Shown in pieces: positions 18,097-28,006 of a stretch of DNA of 64,000 bases (position 1 is the first letter of the stretch; each line of letters starts with the position of its first letter). The stretch is from positions 62,001 through 126,000 of the forward strand of contig NZ_VIKU02000007.1 of the NCBI RefSeq assembly GCF_009371985.2. Direction: 5' to 3'. The DNA comes from Pelagihabitans pacificus. Its GTDB lineage: Bacteria > Bacteroidota > Bacteroidia > Flavobacteriales > Flavobacteriaceae. Both the position numbers and the translations under genes were made by a program. A model generated the notes under the pieces. It was not told the origin of the DNA and ran no database searches. It saw only the letters and a list, made by a program, of their open reading frames with translations.

Positions 18097-19147
18097 TACA
18101 GGCAACGAAGAAGGTGGATCAAATCCCGAGGAAATCAAGAATACCTCCGAGGCAACCAATCCCGAAACCACCGATCCCTTGAATTTCGACAATAGAATTC
18201 CCATGGAAGACCTCAAAAATGCGGTCGCCAATATCAAGAGCGAGCTGGCCAAAGTAATCGTGGGGCAGGAAGGTTTTATAGAACTACTGATTGTTTCCCT
18301 GCTGATCGATGGCCATGTTCTGATCGAAGGGGTCCCGGGTATTGCTAAGACCATTACCGCCAAACTGTTTGCCAAAACCTTAAAAACGGACTTCAACAGA
18401 ATACAGTTCACCCCCGACCTAATGCCCAGCGATATTTTGGGCACCTCTATCTTTAATGTAAAAAACGCCGAGTTCGAATTCAAGAAAGGACCGATTTTCT
18501 CCAACATCGTGCTCATAGATGAAATCAATCGTGCCCCTGCCAAAACCCAGGCCGCGATGTTCGAAACCATGGAGGAACGCCAGGTAACCATGGATGGTAC
18601 TACCTACCCAATGGACCTTCCTTTTATGGTATTGGCGACGCAAAACCCCATCGAGCAAGAGGGCACCTATGCCCTTCCCGAGGCACAATTGGATCGTTTT
18701 GTCTTTAAAATCAAAGTCGACTATCCTTCGGTCGAAGAGGAAGTACGTATTATTCAAACGCACCATGAACGCAAGGGCAAACAGCCTCAGGAACAAATCG
18801 ACCACGTGGTAACCCCGGAACAATTGGTAGCTTTCCGCGCCAATATCCAAGATATCATTGTCGAGGAAAAAATCATTCGTTATATCGCCGACATCATCAC
18901 CAAAACCCGTAATCATCCCCATTTGTATCTGGGTGGTTCTCCCAGGGCTTCCATCGCCACTTTGAACGCGGCGAAGGCATTTGCCGCCATCAATGGACGC
19001 GATTTCGTGATACCGGAAGATGTAAAGAGAGCCTTGGTCCCCGTACTAAATCATCGGGTAATTCTAACGCCCGAAAGGGAAATGGAAGGAATGACCACCG
19101 AAAGTGTCGTGGGAATGATTACCGAATCGGTCGAAATTCCCCGATAA
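18083..19147 (+). CDS. MoxR-family AAA+ ATPase
   Basis: A 354-residue ATPase that acts with von Willebrand-type partners (here DUF58) to remodel or assemble protein complexes. The Walker A is the MoxR variant GVPGIAKT (residues 83-90), Walker B is VLIDEINRAP, and sensor and lid segments follow (LATQNPIEQEGTYALPEAQLDRF split over about 178-200, and GGSPRAS). The first 40 residues are an acidic, low-complexity extension. The start overlaps DUF4350 by 14 bases. It is the core enzyme of the operon. Confidence 0.93.
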   Translation: MEEHNTGNEEGGSNPEEIKNTSEATNPETTDPLNFDNRIPMEDLKNAVANIKSELAKVIVGQEGFIELLIVSLLIDGHVLIEGVPGIAKTITAKLFAKTLKTDFNRIQFTPDLMPSDILGTSIFNVKNAEFEFKKGPIFSNIVLIDEINRAPAKTQAAMFETMEERQVTMDGTTYPMDLPFMVLATQNPIEQEGTYALPEAQLDRFVFKIKVDYPSVEEEVRIIQTHHERKGKQPQEQIDHVVTPEQLVAFRANIQDIIVEEKIIRYIADIITKTRNHPHLYLGGSPRASIATLNAAKAFAAINGRDFVIPEDVKRALVPVLNHRVILTPEREMEGMTTESVVGMITESVEIPR

Positions 19148-19149
19148 GG

Positions 19150-20478
19150 ATGAAATTTGTAAAGTCGTTCTATATACACTCTGTTTTTTTCTGGTACATC
19201 GCCATACTTTCCGCCTGTTTTATGCTCTCATATTGGGTACCGGCAATCTATCCGGTAGCCTGGCTACTCACCATGTTGCTCCTAGCGCTTTTCCTGTTCG
19301 ATATATATCTCTTATATACGGTAGAGGGCATCAAAGCCGACCGAAAGCTCCCCCAGAAACTGTCGAACAGCGACCTAAATCCCATAAAAATCAAGTACGA
19401 AACAAACTATTTCTTTAGGACCTTTATCTCCATCATCGACGAACTGCCCGTTCAGTTTCAAAAACGCGACTTTCGACACGAGAGCGATTTGCTTAAAGGT
19501 GAAAAAAGGGAATTCGATTATACGGTTCGGCCCGTAGACCGGGGTGAGTATGTTTTTGGCAACCTCAATATCTACGCTTCGTCTCCCTTAAAAATCGTCA
19601 AACGGCGCTTCGTATTCCAAAAGGACCAAATGGTACCGGTATATCCAAGCATCATACAGATGCAACAGTACGATTTTCTGGCTATCAGCAACCGCTTATC
19701 CGAAATCGGTCTTAAGAAAATTCGTCGTATCGGTCATACACAGGAATTTGAGCAAATTAAGGAATATGTATTGGGTGATGACTTCCGGACCATTAATTGG
19801 AAGGCTACGGCCAAGCATAAACACTTAATGGTAAACCAATACCAAGATGAACGTTCCCAACCTATTTACAGCATCATCGATACGGGCCGGGTAATGAAAA
19901 TGCCCTTTAACGAACTCAAATTGCTGGATTATGCCATCAATGCAACCCTTGCCTTTTCCAATGTAGCCCTCAAGCGGAACGATAAAACAGGAATGATTGC
20001 CTTTTCGAAGAAAATAGAAACCTTTGTTCCCGCCGTACAAAAGTTGACACACTTAAACACCATCCTGGAAAAACTGTACAACATCGCTACCGAGTTCACA
20101 GATTCCGATTTCGGTTTGCTTTACGCACATCTCAAAAGAAAGGTTACCCATCGCAGTCTGATGCTGCTTTATACCAATTTTGAGCATATTTCGGCCTTAA
20201 AAAGGCAGCTTCCCTTTTTGACGGCTATCGCCAAACAACACGTACTAGTCGTCATTTTTTTCGAGAACACAGAGTTGGAAGAACTTATCGCCTCGGATGC
20301 CGAAAATCTCCAGGCTATTTATCACAAGACCATTGCGGAAAAATTCTCACTTGAAAAGAAACTGATGCAAAAAGAACTGCAAAAACACGGAATTCAAACC
20401 ATCCTTACCAAACCTGAAGAATTGACTATCAACACCATCAACAAGTATCTTGAAATCAAGGCACGGGGTCTTATTTAA
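19150..20478 (+). CDS. DUF58 domain-containing protein
   Basis: A 442-residue protein with two N-terminal membrane helices (residues about 10-55), a beta-rich middle part and the DUF58 signature (RRIGHTQEFEQIKEYVLGDDFRTINWKATAK, read as two blocks around residues 195-225). Its C-terminal part resembles a vWA fold (YSIIDTGRVM). DUF58 proteins are the usual partner of MoxR ATPases. It starts 2 bases after MoxR and is the last gene of the operon. Confidence 0.9.
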   Translation: MKFVKSFYIHSVFFWYIAILSACFMLSYWVPAIYPVAWLLTMLLLALFLFDIYLLYTVEGIKADRKLPQKLSNSDLNPIKIKYETNYFFRTFISIIDELPVQFQKRDFRHESDLLKGEKREFDYTVRPVDRGEYVFGNLNIYASSPLKIVKRRFVFQKDQMVPVYPSIIQMQQYDFLAISNRLSEIGLKKIRRIGHTQEFEQIKEYVLGDDFRTINWKATAKHKHLMVNQYQDERSQPIYSIIDTGRVMKMPFNELKLLDYAINATLAFSNVALKRNDKTGMIAFSKKIETFVPAVQKLTHLNTILEKLYNIATEFTDSDFGLLYAHLKRKVTHRSLMLLYTNFEHISALKRQLPFLTAIAKQHVLVVIFFENTELEELIASDAENLQAIYHKTIAEKFSLEKKLMQKELQKHGIQTILTKPEELTINTINKYLEIKARGLI

Positions 20479-20852
20479 CGGGTTGGTATTAATCAAAATC
20501 GAATACAGCAAAGAACATAAGTTCAAAACAGGGTTTCCTATCGTCCCGCGCATTCCCATCCATTTCGGTTTGCCTTGGCCGGATTGGAATGGCGGTACAC
20601 CGGACCAAAACATTCGACCGTGGACATTTTCTGTCCGTTTACAATGAATAATGAATAACATCCTTTCGCTTGGTCGTTTGTTTGACGTGGAAATTTGGGG
20701 CGAATGTTCCTATTAAATATGCAATTGTTGATAACTTTTTGTCAAAAATGGCAAGCAGCCTCCCCCTGTCTTTTACGCTGGCTCATCGACAAACTGTAAT
20801 CGGGTTAGTGCCATTTTGAATCCTAATCCCGAAAAAACTATAGAAAACTTAG
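20479..20852. other. Intergenic region, no gene seen
   Basis: These 374 bases after the DUF58 gene contain only short open frames without family features or good starts. No strong hairpin terminator was found just after the stop. The last 100 bases, before the GTG at 20853, may contain a promoter, but no clear TAnnTTTG box was identified. Confidence 0.5.
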
Positions 20853-21491
20853 GTGAAAAATAGTAACTTGGCCCTTCCCCCGAAGGTGCTTCGTGCACTG
20901 CCTCAATCTTATGAATCACTTAATTTAAACCGCTTTAAGGGGATGGATATATTGTTGCGATTGCGCCAACAGGGCCTAAAAGTATTGCCAAAATTGAATT
21001 TTACACTGCAAGGCAATAAGTTTGAATACCGGTTAAAAGGCTTTCAAAATAAATTTTTAAGGACGGATTTCACACAGGAAGATACTCCCTGTGGTATTGA
21101 AATATTTAAGGCGGGGCTTTTGCTGAAAGGCGATTTTCCACACCGACGTAATGCCATCTCCATCCTTTCGAACGAAATCGAATCAATTACCCTGATACGG
21201 GGCAAACAGATTATCGACACATTTCAGTTATCTCCCATTCATATTCTTTCTTCATTAGGGGCCTCCAGTTGCTTTGCCCGTCACTTTAGTTTAGATCCCA
21301 ATGAGTTTCAGGTTGAGGACACCAAAATACTTATCAAAACGACCGATCAAAAGTTGGAACTTACCAGTTGCGGACATCGGTTTAGCCGACTTAGCCGGGC
21401 GTTTAGGAAATCGGGCTACAATGATAAGCTCGTTATGGTAAAAGAACCAAGGTACAGGATTGTAGATGGATTGCCTGAACCCGTCAACTAA
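20853..21491 (+). CDS. Uncharacterised protein
   Basis: A 212-residue, basic, soluble protein that I do not recognise. It starts at GTG. It has no signal peptide or membrane segment. It holds several beta-like segments, three cysteines, and an internal string with C and H residues (SSCFARHF, TSCGHRFSRLSR) that could bind metal but matches no known zinc motif. The C-terminus is basic. It stands alone with long untranslated flanks, and codon use looks like its neighbours. Confidence 0.5.
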   Translation: MKNSNLALPPKVLRALPQSYESLNLNRFKGMDILLRLRQQGLKVLPKLNFTLQGNKFEYRLKGFQNKFLRTDFTQEDTPCGIEIFKAGLLLKGDFPHRRNAISILSNEIESITLIRGKQIIDTFQLSPIHILSSLGASSCFARHFSLDPNEFQVEDTKILIKTTDQKLELTSCGHRFSRLSRAFRKSGYNDKLVMVKEPRYRIVDGLPEPVN

Positions 21492-21758
21492 TTGCCTTCT
21501 GCTCTTGGTACCTAACCGAAATAGGGTTACTACCTAATCTGACAGCCCTTAGATCACTACCTTATCCTTATTTAGCTCCCGATAGCTCCATTGTATACAT
21601 CCATGGATTACGTTTACCCAGCAGCCTTTACAAATAAGTTTTGAATGGTATAGTACCGTACCTTGCACCCTATAAAACTTGCCGAAGGCATTTCAAACCA
21701 TGTAATTTTTTGGGGTATGCTACGACTAAAACGTCGAACAAAAAGAAAGGAAAAGAAT

Positions 21759-22472
21759 ATGAAAACAGTTTTGCATAAGGCAAACACCAGAGGGCACGCC
21801 GACCATGGTTGGTTGAACTCCCATCACAGTTTTAGTTTTGCGAATTATCACAATCCCGAAAGGATGAACTTCGGGGTATTACGGGTATTGAATGACGACG
21901 TGGTCTCAGAGGCCAGAGGTTTTGGTACCCACCCGCATCGTAATATGGAGATTATCTCAATTCCCCTGGAAGGAGATCTACAGCACATGGATAGCATGGG
22001 CAACTCCACGGTTATTAAGGAAGGCGATGTACAGGTCATGAGCGCAGGTACCGGTATTCAACATAGTGAGTACAACAAAAACAAAGATCGGCCCGTAAAG
22101 TTTCTTCAGATTTGGATCTTTCCCAACAAAAACGAGGTGGAACCCCGATACGATCAGATATCGTTGAAAGATATCGCGGTACCGAACCGCTTTTATCAAA
22201 TTCTTTCCCCAAATAAAGGAGAGCAAGGGGTTTGGATACACCAAGAGGCTTGGTTTCATTTGGGCGAATTCGAAGCGGGTAAGAACGATACCTACCACCT
22301 CAATAATGGGGGCAATGGTGTCTACCTCTTTGTCATAGAAGGCAAAGTGGAAGTCAACGGTCAAAAACTCGAAAGAAGGGATGGTTATGGACTCTGGGAA
22401 CTCGAAAAATTCGACTTAACCGCTACCACCGATGCCAAGGTGCTATTGATGGAAGTGCCTATGGCCTTGTAA
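21759..22472 (+). CDS. Pirin family protein (bicupin)
   Basis: A 237-residue two-cupin protein when started at the ATG at 21759, which follows an A/G-rich stretch. Earlier in-frame starts back to 21663 add a non-family leader. The N-terminal cupin has the pirin metal ligands in GFGTHPHRNMEIIS and the paired QHSEYN. The C-terminal cupin is degenerate. Pirins of this class include quercetinase-type dioxygenases and redox-sensing regulators, and the role here cannot be told. A strong terminator follows the stop codon. Confidence 0.9.
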   Translation: MKTVLHKANTRGHADHGWLNSHHSFSFANYHNPERMNFGVLRVLNDDVVSEARGFGTHPHRNMEIISIPLEGDLQHMDSMGNSTVIKEGDVQVMSAGTGIQHSEYNKNKDRPVKFLQIWIFPNKNEVEPRYDQISLKDIAVPNRFYQILSPNKGEQGVWIHQEAWFHLGEFEAGKNDTYHLNNGGNGVYLFVIEGKVEVNGQKLERRDGYGLWELEKFDLTATTDAKVLLMEVPMAL

Positions 22473-22512
22473 AAAAGGCTGATTTAAATATGCCTGTCAC
22501 AAGCATGTAAAG

Positions 22513-22544
22513 AAGGACCCACTAACAATCGTGGGCCTTTTTTT
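22513..22544 (+). terminator. Rho-independent terminator after pirin gene
   Basis: A stem of AAGGACCCAC with GTGGGCCTTT (one A/C mismatch), an 8-base loop and a T run from about 22538. It lies 41 bases after the pirin stop. Confidence 0.8.
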
Positions 22545-22759
22545 GTTGCCAACGGTAGTAACACCACCCCTTACCGGGCAAGAGCGAAGCATGCTTCGCA
22601 ATACTATTTTTCCATAGTACGGGTAGTTAAAAACACAAGCGTTTTGGTCTTACCAAACCGCTTTGCAACACTTCGTTTATTTTTGGCTACTACGGATTAT
22701 TAGACATACGAAAACCACTTCCCCGACGTTATCATCCTATTCAAATCCTAAATGCTAGT

Positions 22760-23107
22760 ATGTTACTTAACGACAGCGCACAACGCCCACAGATGTTATA
22801 TCGAAGCATTAAGCTTTTAAATATCGCATACAGCATTATTTGTTCCTTTAATCTAGTGATGTTACTGTTGTATCATACGACGGTCAAGCAGGAACTAAAG
22901 TTGGCGGCCGCCTACGCATTTTTCTATACTATTTTAGGACTATTCCTTCCCGCCTTGTTCGCCAGTGTAGGACTCACCTTCTTAAATAGAAGAAAAAAGA
23001 TCGTCGACAAAGCCCTCATAGAAAACCATCTCAAATTCGTAATGATGGCGGTGGTTACCTTTGTGGTGTTAAATGCCCACCACTTCGTACTCTCCCTTTT
23101 AAGGTAG
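22760..23107 (+). CDS. Small uncharacterised membrane protein
   Basis: A 115-residue protein with three hydrophobic segments (about residues 20-42, 50-73 and 91-112) joined by short charged loops. I do not recognise the family. Its composition is that of a genuine small integral membrane protein. It lies in a 700-base span between the pirin terminator and the DUF2807 gene, with no neighbour close enough to be an operon partner. The start at 22760 is the only ATG before the first helix. Confidence 0.5.
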   Translation: MLLNDSAQRPQMLYRSIKLLNIAYSIICSFNLVMLLLYHTTVKQELKLAAAYAFFYTILGLFLPALFASVGLTFLNRRKKIVDKALIENHLKFVMMAVVTFVVLNAHHFVLSLLR

Positions 23108-23206
23108 AAAGCAAGTAGTTTTGATTACCTACTATTTTTATTGGAAAACATCCTCTACTTGATTAGTTAAAAAACAGGGAGTACCTTTGAATAGTCCTTT
23201 CTCTAG

Positions 23207-23791
23207 TTACCGTGAACCTATCCGTACTTTGGCAAAACCATCGGCATGTTGTTCAAATTCGTTAGCGGTCAACTTACGTGCGTTTATTTTTCCGAGTCCG
23301 TCTACCCGTAGCTCGGCGCAGTCTGCGTTTCCGGAGACGGTCATGTTGCCGATACCATCCAGGGAAATACGTAAATTTTTGACCTCCACGTCGATATCCC
23401 CTTTGACAATGCCATCACCTTGAATTTCCAGACTTTCGGTGTGAATGGTTTCTTCGGAAACAAGTGTCACCAATCCACTTAACTCAAGTCCTTCCAATTC
23501 GGTATAGTAGAGGTATACGATAACCTTTGGCTCGGTATCGTGTTTATGGGGTTTTTTATAATATGCTTGAAGTTTCCCGTTGCGTACTTTGGTTACAAAG
23601 TCGGTCATGGCATATTTCTTTTTCATCTCGATTTTTATCGAAGGAGCGTTGCTCTTGACCAAATACAGTTCTACCCTGCCCCAAAGTACTACTTCATTAA
23701 AAGATTCCAAATTCCGGTTCTCCGTTTGCTGGGCGATGATGAGGCTTGAAGTAGAAAATAGGAGGAGAAGCGCAACGGTTCGAAGTTTCAT
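23207..23791 (-). CDS. DUF2807 (head GIN domain) secreted protein
   Basis: A 194-residue protein with a signal peptide (first 20 residues, ending IIAQ). It then consists of regularly repeating short beta strands with hydrophobic-asparagine-glycine patterns (VVLWGRVELYLVK, VKNLRISLDGIGNMTVSGNAD, LRVDGLGKINAR), the right-handed parallel helix of the DUF2807 or GIN family. Members are periplasmic or outer-membrane adhesin-like proteins of unknown function. The gene is monocistronic. Confidence 0.85.
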   Translation of the reverse strand: MKLRTVALLLLFSTSSLIIAQQTENRNLESFNEVVLWGRVELYLVKSNAPSIKIEMKKKYAMTDFVTKVRNGKLQAYYKKPHKHDTEPKVIVYLYYTELEGLELSGLVTLVSEETIHTESLEIQGDGIVKGDIDVEVKNLRISLDGIGNMTVSGNADCAELRVDGLGKINARKLTANEFEQHADGFAKVRIGSR

Positions 23792-23939
23792 GATTGTTCG
23801 TTTTTTGATTGATTGTTACCCTAAAGACTAGTCGGAAAAGGAAATGTTACACTGATAGCGGAAACTTTATCCCAATCGGGAAAAAATACCTATTTTACCA
23901 ACTCATTCATCATCCCATTCCATCTAAAAAACGAATAAA

Positions 23940-24791
23940 ATGAAACATGCTATTACACTATTGCTATTTTTGGCTATTCTCGGTTGCAAGGACACTTCCG
24001 ATGAAACAGTGGTCGAACCCGAAAACAAGTCAGTAGAAACGCCCCGCTCGGATAGGCTACAGAAGATACCTGTACTAAATTTTGCAACGTTCCACATGGG
24101 ACAGACCTCCGATGCCAACAGCACGGAATTCGATGAGAACGACCGAAAAAATCAAGAGGACGCCAAAACCATTGCGGCGATGATCGCCCAATTCAAACCT
24201 ACGATCATCTGCGTGGAAGTTCCGTGGGAGGAGAACGAGGAACTCAATCAGGAGTACCAATCCTATCTTTCGAACCCCGAACCGACGACCTATTACGGGG
24301 AGGTGGGCCTTGTTGCCTTCGAAGTAGGTCGTTTAAGCGAACTCGCCCGACTCTATGGCATCGACCATAAAATGGGGTACAACTACATGATCGGGGAGCA
24401 AATTGAAAATGCCATCGATTCCACCACCTATAAGGACTACTTTAAAGACCCTTTCAAGTTTGATACCGAGCTTACCATCAACCTCGATAGCCTTCCGCTA
24501 TTGGATAAACTCAAAATGATGAACCATCCAAAATTTCTCGACTTTTTGATCAACGTCAATGCCGATATATTGGCCTTTGCAGGTACTGAAAATGGCTTTG
24601 AGGGTGCCGACGAGGCGGCCAAATACTACCAGCGTAACTTGCGCATCTATTCCAACCTCAATAGAATTCCCATGACGGTCAACGATCGGGTCTTTGTTCT
24701 GTCCGGTGGAAGCCATACCGCCTTTCTCAATGAATTTTTGAATAGAAGTCCAAAATACGGGACCGTCGACGTATTCCAATACCTGAAGTAG
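23940..24791 (+). CDS. DUF5694-type lipoprotein
   Basis: A 283-residue lipoprotein with its lipobox at LAILGC (cysteine at residue 16), followed by K-D and an acidic spacer. The body has the patterns of DUF5694 (VLNFATFHMGQTSD, PTIICVEVPWEE, VGLVAFEVGRLSELARLYGIDHK split over residues 119-145). These recall the TraB/ChaN-like haem-binding or hydrolase fold, with conserved H, E and D residues. The true function is unknown. The body ends at VFVLSGGSHTAFLNEF, a motif of this family. Confidence 0.75.
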   Translation: MKHAITLLLFLAILGCKDTSDETVVEPENKSVETPRSDRLQKIPVLNFATFHMGQTSDANSTEFDENDRKNQEDAKTIAAMIAQFKPTIICVEVPWEENEELNQEYQSYLSNPEPTTYYGEVGLVAFEVGRLSELARLYGIDHKMGYNYMIGEQIENAIDSTTYKDYFKDPFKFDTELTINLDSLPLLDKLKMMNHPKFLDFLINVNADILAFAGTENGFEGADEAAKYYQRNLRIYSNLNRIPMTVNDRVFVLSGGSHTAFLNEFLNRSPKYGTVDVFQYLK

Positions 24792-24927
24792 TCATATTTC
24801 TTAATGATATAATCATCGAATTCCCGCAGATTCAGACTTCTATCTACTTTGGATACCGTATCCGCTATGCGAAACACTCGACCCCCCAACATCCAAAAAA
24901 TCACTATCTTTCGGTAACGACCCGTTT

Positions 24928-26088
24928 ATGAAAATACTCTTCTTATTCATTGGCCTGCTATGTTCGGCCCACCTTTTTGGTCAAACGGCTGAAATAAGGG
25001 GAATGGTCTTTGAAGACGACAACCGTAATGGAGAAAAGGATTTAGGTGAAAAGGGTATTTCCATGGTAACCGTTTCCGACCAATGGCAGACCGTACAGAC
25101 CGATGAAGAAGGCGCTTTTGTGCTCAGTCCCAGTGACAATTTTCCCTACGTATTTATCAGCTTGCCTACCGGCTATACCGGTACCTACTACCACCTTAAG
25201 GCTCCGGAGCTAAATTTCCCATTGCAACGGCAGAACCAGCAACACTTTAAATTCATACATGCTTCCGATACCCATGTTGATTCGCTCAACCTTCCCCGTA
25301 TGCAGCGTTTTCGACAACTGGCCGATTCGGTCGAAGCCAATTTTATTGTGGTCTCCGGCGATCTGATCAGGGACGCGCTGCGTGTGAACGAGCAGGTCGC
25401 CGGCAACTACTATCAACTCTATGTCGAGGAAATTGCCAAATTCAAGATGCCGGTCTACAGCGGGGTCGGTAATCATGAACTGTTCGGAATCGAACGGGAC
25501 AAATCGAACGTTTCGAAAGATCATCCGCTCTACGGGAAAAAAATGTTTAGAAAGTATTTGGGACCTAACTATTACTCCTTTAATTACGGTGGAATTCACT
25601 TTGTTTCCATCGATGGGGTCGACTATCAAGATCAGTACTATTTTGGGGGAGTCGATTCGCTACAACTGCGGTGGCTGGAAAAAGACCTAGAGCATCTCCC
25701 TTTGGATACCCCAATCATAACCTTTAACCACATTCCTTTTGTCTCTCCGGGCTTTTCGTTTCAGGATTTCGAAAATCACGAGTTCTATGGACCGCAATTA
25801 CTGGTACAAAAAGGACGACTTGCCCATCGCCATATCGTACATAATTTTTCCAAAGTACAAACGATCATTGGAAACCGTTCGTACCCCCTGGCCTTGGCCG
25901 GACATTACCATGCTGCCCAAGAAAGTGACTTCTTGGGGTCCTCCACCAGATTCGCACAGACTTCTGCCATCACACGGCCGGATACTTTTGAATACAACGG
26001 ATTTCGCGTTCGTTCCGGCTTCACACTATACGAGGTAAAGGATGGAAAAATTATTTCCAGCCAATTTATTCCGCTCAATTTTCCATAA
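24928..26088 (+). CDS. Secreted calcineurin-like metallophosphoesterase with N-terminal SdrD/B-like domain
   Basis: A 386-residue protein with a signal peptide (first 18 residues, ending LFGQ). Residues 20-95 form a small beta domain with a calcium-binding-like loop (EDDNRNGEKDLGEKG), as in metallophosphoesterase N-terminal domains. The phosphoesterase core has the expected ligands: D114 and H116 in ASDTHVD, D145 in SGDLIRD, N182-H183 in GVGNHE, and later NHIPF and AGHYHA. The substrate is unknown. A TATCTTTC box sits 23 bases before the ATG. Confidence 0.88.
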   Translation: MKILFLFIGLLCSAHLFGQTAEIRGMVFEDDNRNGEKDLGEKGISMVTVSDQWQTVQTDEEGAFVLSPSDNFPYVFISLPTGYTGTYYHLKAPELNFPLQRQNQQHFKFIHASDTHVDSLNLPRMQRFRQLADSVEANFIVVSGDLIRDALRVNEQVAGNYYQLYVEEIAKFKMPVYSGVGNHELFGIERDKSNVSKDHPLYGKKMFRKYLGPNYYSFNYGGIHFVSIDGVDYQDQYYFGGVDSLQLRWLEKDLEHLPLDTPIITFNHIPFVSPGFSFQDFENHEFYGPQLLVQKGRLAHRHIVHNFSKVQTIIGNRSYPLALAGHYHAAQESDFLGSSTRFAQTSAITRPDTFEYNGFRVRSGFTLYEVKDGKIISSQFIPLNFP

Positions 26089-26114
26089 CTTAAGGTTTCC
26101 AAAACAACCTGAAA

Positions 26115-26657
26115 ATGGAAAAAGCACTACAGACCATGGTTGACAACATGCCGGAAAAAACGGGCAAATCGTTGGAAGAATGGAAGAAAATATTACAGTC
26201 CCAAGCGTTTGAAAAGCATGGGCAGGCGGTCAAGTTTTTGAAAGAGGAACACGGGGTGACCCATGGTTTTGCCAATACTATTGTCACCTTATCCAAGGCA
26301 GAAAACAATGAACCGGAAGATCTGGTGGCCGATCAATATAGCGGTAAAGAATCCCTACTCCCCATTTATGAACGTTTACTTACCGTAGTGAAGGCGCTAG
26401 GACCCGATGTAACCATCACCCCTAAAAAAAGTGCGGTCAGCATCATTCGAAAAAGACAATTCGCCTTGATAAAGCCCGCTACCAAAACCCGTATCGATTT
26501 GGGATTGAAACTGCCCGGTAAGGAATTGACCGCCCGCCTGCAAAATTCGGGGCCCTTCGGCACGATGTGCACCCATCGGGTGCAGCTTTTCGAAGTTTCG
26601 GAGGTAGACCATGAATTGATCAAATGGGTGACCGAGGCCTACGAAATGGCAGGGTAA
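26115..26657 (+). CDS. DUF4287/DUF5655 domain protein
   Basis: A 180-residue cytoplasmic protein with an N-terminal DUF4287 segment (residues 1-55; GKSLEEWKKIL and a following helix with HGVTHGFANTIV) and a C-terminal DUF5655 domain (ITPKKSAVSIIRKRQFALIKPATKTRIDLGL, spread over about 98-130). Such proteins are annotated as hypothetical transport- or DNA-related proteins, with no function shown. It starts 26 bases after the phosphoesterase gene and may be cotranscribed. Confidence 0.8.
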   Translation: MEKALQTMVDNMPEKTGKSLEEWKKILQSQAFEKHGQAVKFLKEEHGVTHGFANTIVTLSKAENNEPEDLVADQYSGKESLLPIYERLLTVVKALGPDVTITPKKSAVSIIRKRQFALIKPATKTRIDLGLKLPGKELTARLQNSGPFGTMCTHRVQLFEVSEVDHELIKWVTEAYEMAG

Positions 26658-26706
26658 CGACTTCCAATTAGTGGTGACATCCGGTACATTTTCCTATCTT
26701 TAACCA

Positions 26707-27993
26707 ATGCCACAAAACAGAAGAACCTTTCTGAAAGCCGTCGGATCCGGTGCGGCCCTAAGCCTCATGACTCCCGACAAATTATGGGCGCAGGCAACGA
26801 AGCCGGTGCAATATGCCATTGATGCACTTAGAGGTCAAGCGACGAACGGTTCGGAGTCATACTGGGAGACGGTGCAATCCCAATTTCCCTTTGCAAAAGG
26901 ACTCACCTATTTCAACAATGGTTCCCTTGGTGCATGTCCGGCACCCATTCGGGAGGCAGCGCATAGCTTTCGAAATATGTTAGACGATTTTCCCTCCAAG
27001 TACATGTGGGGCGGATGGGAAACCGAAAAAGAAACGGTTCGTACACAGGTAGCCGACCTTTTTTCAGTTTCATCCGAAGAAATCGCCTTGATCCACAATA
27101 CCACCGAAGGCATGAACCTCATCGCCCGAGGTATCGATTTGAAGGAAGGTGACGAGGTCATCCTGGCCGACCATGAGCATACGAGCGCAGTCGCCCCGTG
27201 GACGGTGTGGCAAGGACCCAAAGGCATTCGACTCGTGCGTCCTACCCTACCCATACTTCCCGAAAGTACGGATGAAATAATCAACATTTACCGAAAGTCC
27301 ATCGGTCCAAAAACCAAGGTCATCTCTATCTGTCATTTGGTCAATACCAATGGGATGCTGCTGCCTATCAAGGAAATTTCGGAAATGGCCCATAAAAAGG
27401 GTATCCTGGTAGCCGTCGATGGGGCCCAAGGTGCCGGCATGCTAAATACCGACCTAACGGAAATGGATTGTGATTTTTATACAGTGAGTGCCCATAAATG
27501 GCTCTTTTCCCCCAAAGGAATGGGTATTTTTTACGCAAAAAAGGAAGCGCAACATCATTTACGACCCTTGATCGTGGCCCGAGGTTATGAAGATACCAGC
27601 ATTCGGCGACTGGAAAACTATAATACCCGTAACCTGCCCGAGTTACTGGCCCTAGGAGCTGCCCTGGATTATCGAGACGTTATCGGGGCACAGAAAATAC
27701 AGGATCGCACCTATGACCTAAAACATTATTTCAGAGGCCAAATAAAACAACATCCAAAGCTCCTACTGAAAACTCCCGGCCCCGATACGCTCTCTGCGGG
27801 AATTCAGGTAGTAGAAGTAGTGGGGAAAGATGTCCAGAAAGTCAAGGACCAACTTTTTGAGGAATATGGCATCGATTGCCGGCCCATGACCAAATTCGGA
27901 TTGAATGCCGTTCGCCTTTCGTTTGCCATCTTTATCACTAAAGAACAAATCGACGACCTCATCGAAGCTTTGGATACCATCGCTAGGACCTAA
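26707..27993 (+). CDS. Class V aminotransferase (isopenicillin N epimerase-like), exported
   Basis: A 428-residue PLP-dependent enzyme. The first 28 residues contain a twin-arginine-type signal (NRRTFLKAVGSGAALSLM), so it is probably exported by Tat after folding with PLP. The PLP lysine is K264 in SAHKW and the ring aspartate is D238 in AVDGAQ. The fold matches class V transferases and epimerases. The substrate is unknown. A TATCTTTA box ends only four bases before the ATG, so the mRNA may be nearly leaderless. An oxidoreductase gene follows after 13 bases. Confidence 0.87.
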   Translation: MPQNRRTFLKAVGSGAALSLMTPDKLWAQATKPVQYAIDALRGQATNGSESYWETVQSQFPFAKGLTYFNNGSLGACPAPIREAAHSFRNMLDDFPSKYMWGGWETEKETVRTQVADLFSVSSEEIALIHNTTEGMNLIARGIDLKEGDEVILADHEHTSAVAPWTVWQGPKGIRLVRPTLPILPESTDEIINIYRKSIGPKTKVISICHLVNTNGMLLPIKEISEMAHKKGILVAVDGAQGAGMLNTDLTEMDCDFYTVSAHKWLFSPKGMGIFYAKKEAQHHLRPLIVARGYEDTSIRRLENYNTRNLPELLALGAALDYRDVIGAQKIQDRTYDLKHYFRGQIKQHPKLLLKTPGPDTLSAGIQVVEVVGKDVQKVKDQLFEEYGIDCRPMTKFGLNAVRLSFAIFITKEQIDDLIEALDTIART

Positions 27994-28006
27994 TACAGAA
28001 AATGAA

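Noticed and set aside
20450-20647. Plus-strand 65-codon frame overlapping the end of the DUF58 gene
   Set aside because: It overlaps a well-supported gene and has no recognisable domain, membrane segment or good start.
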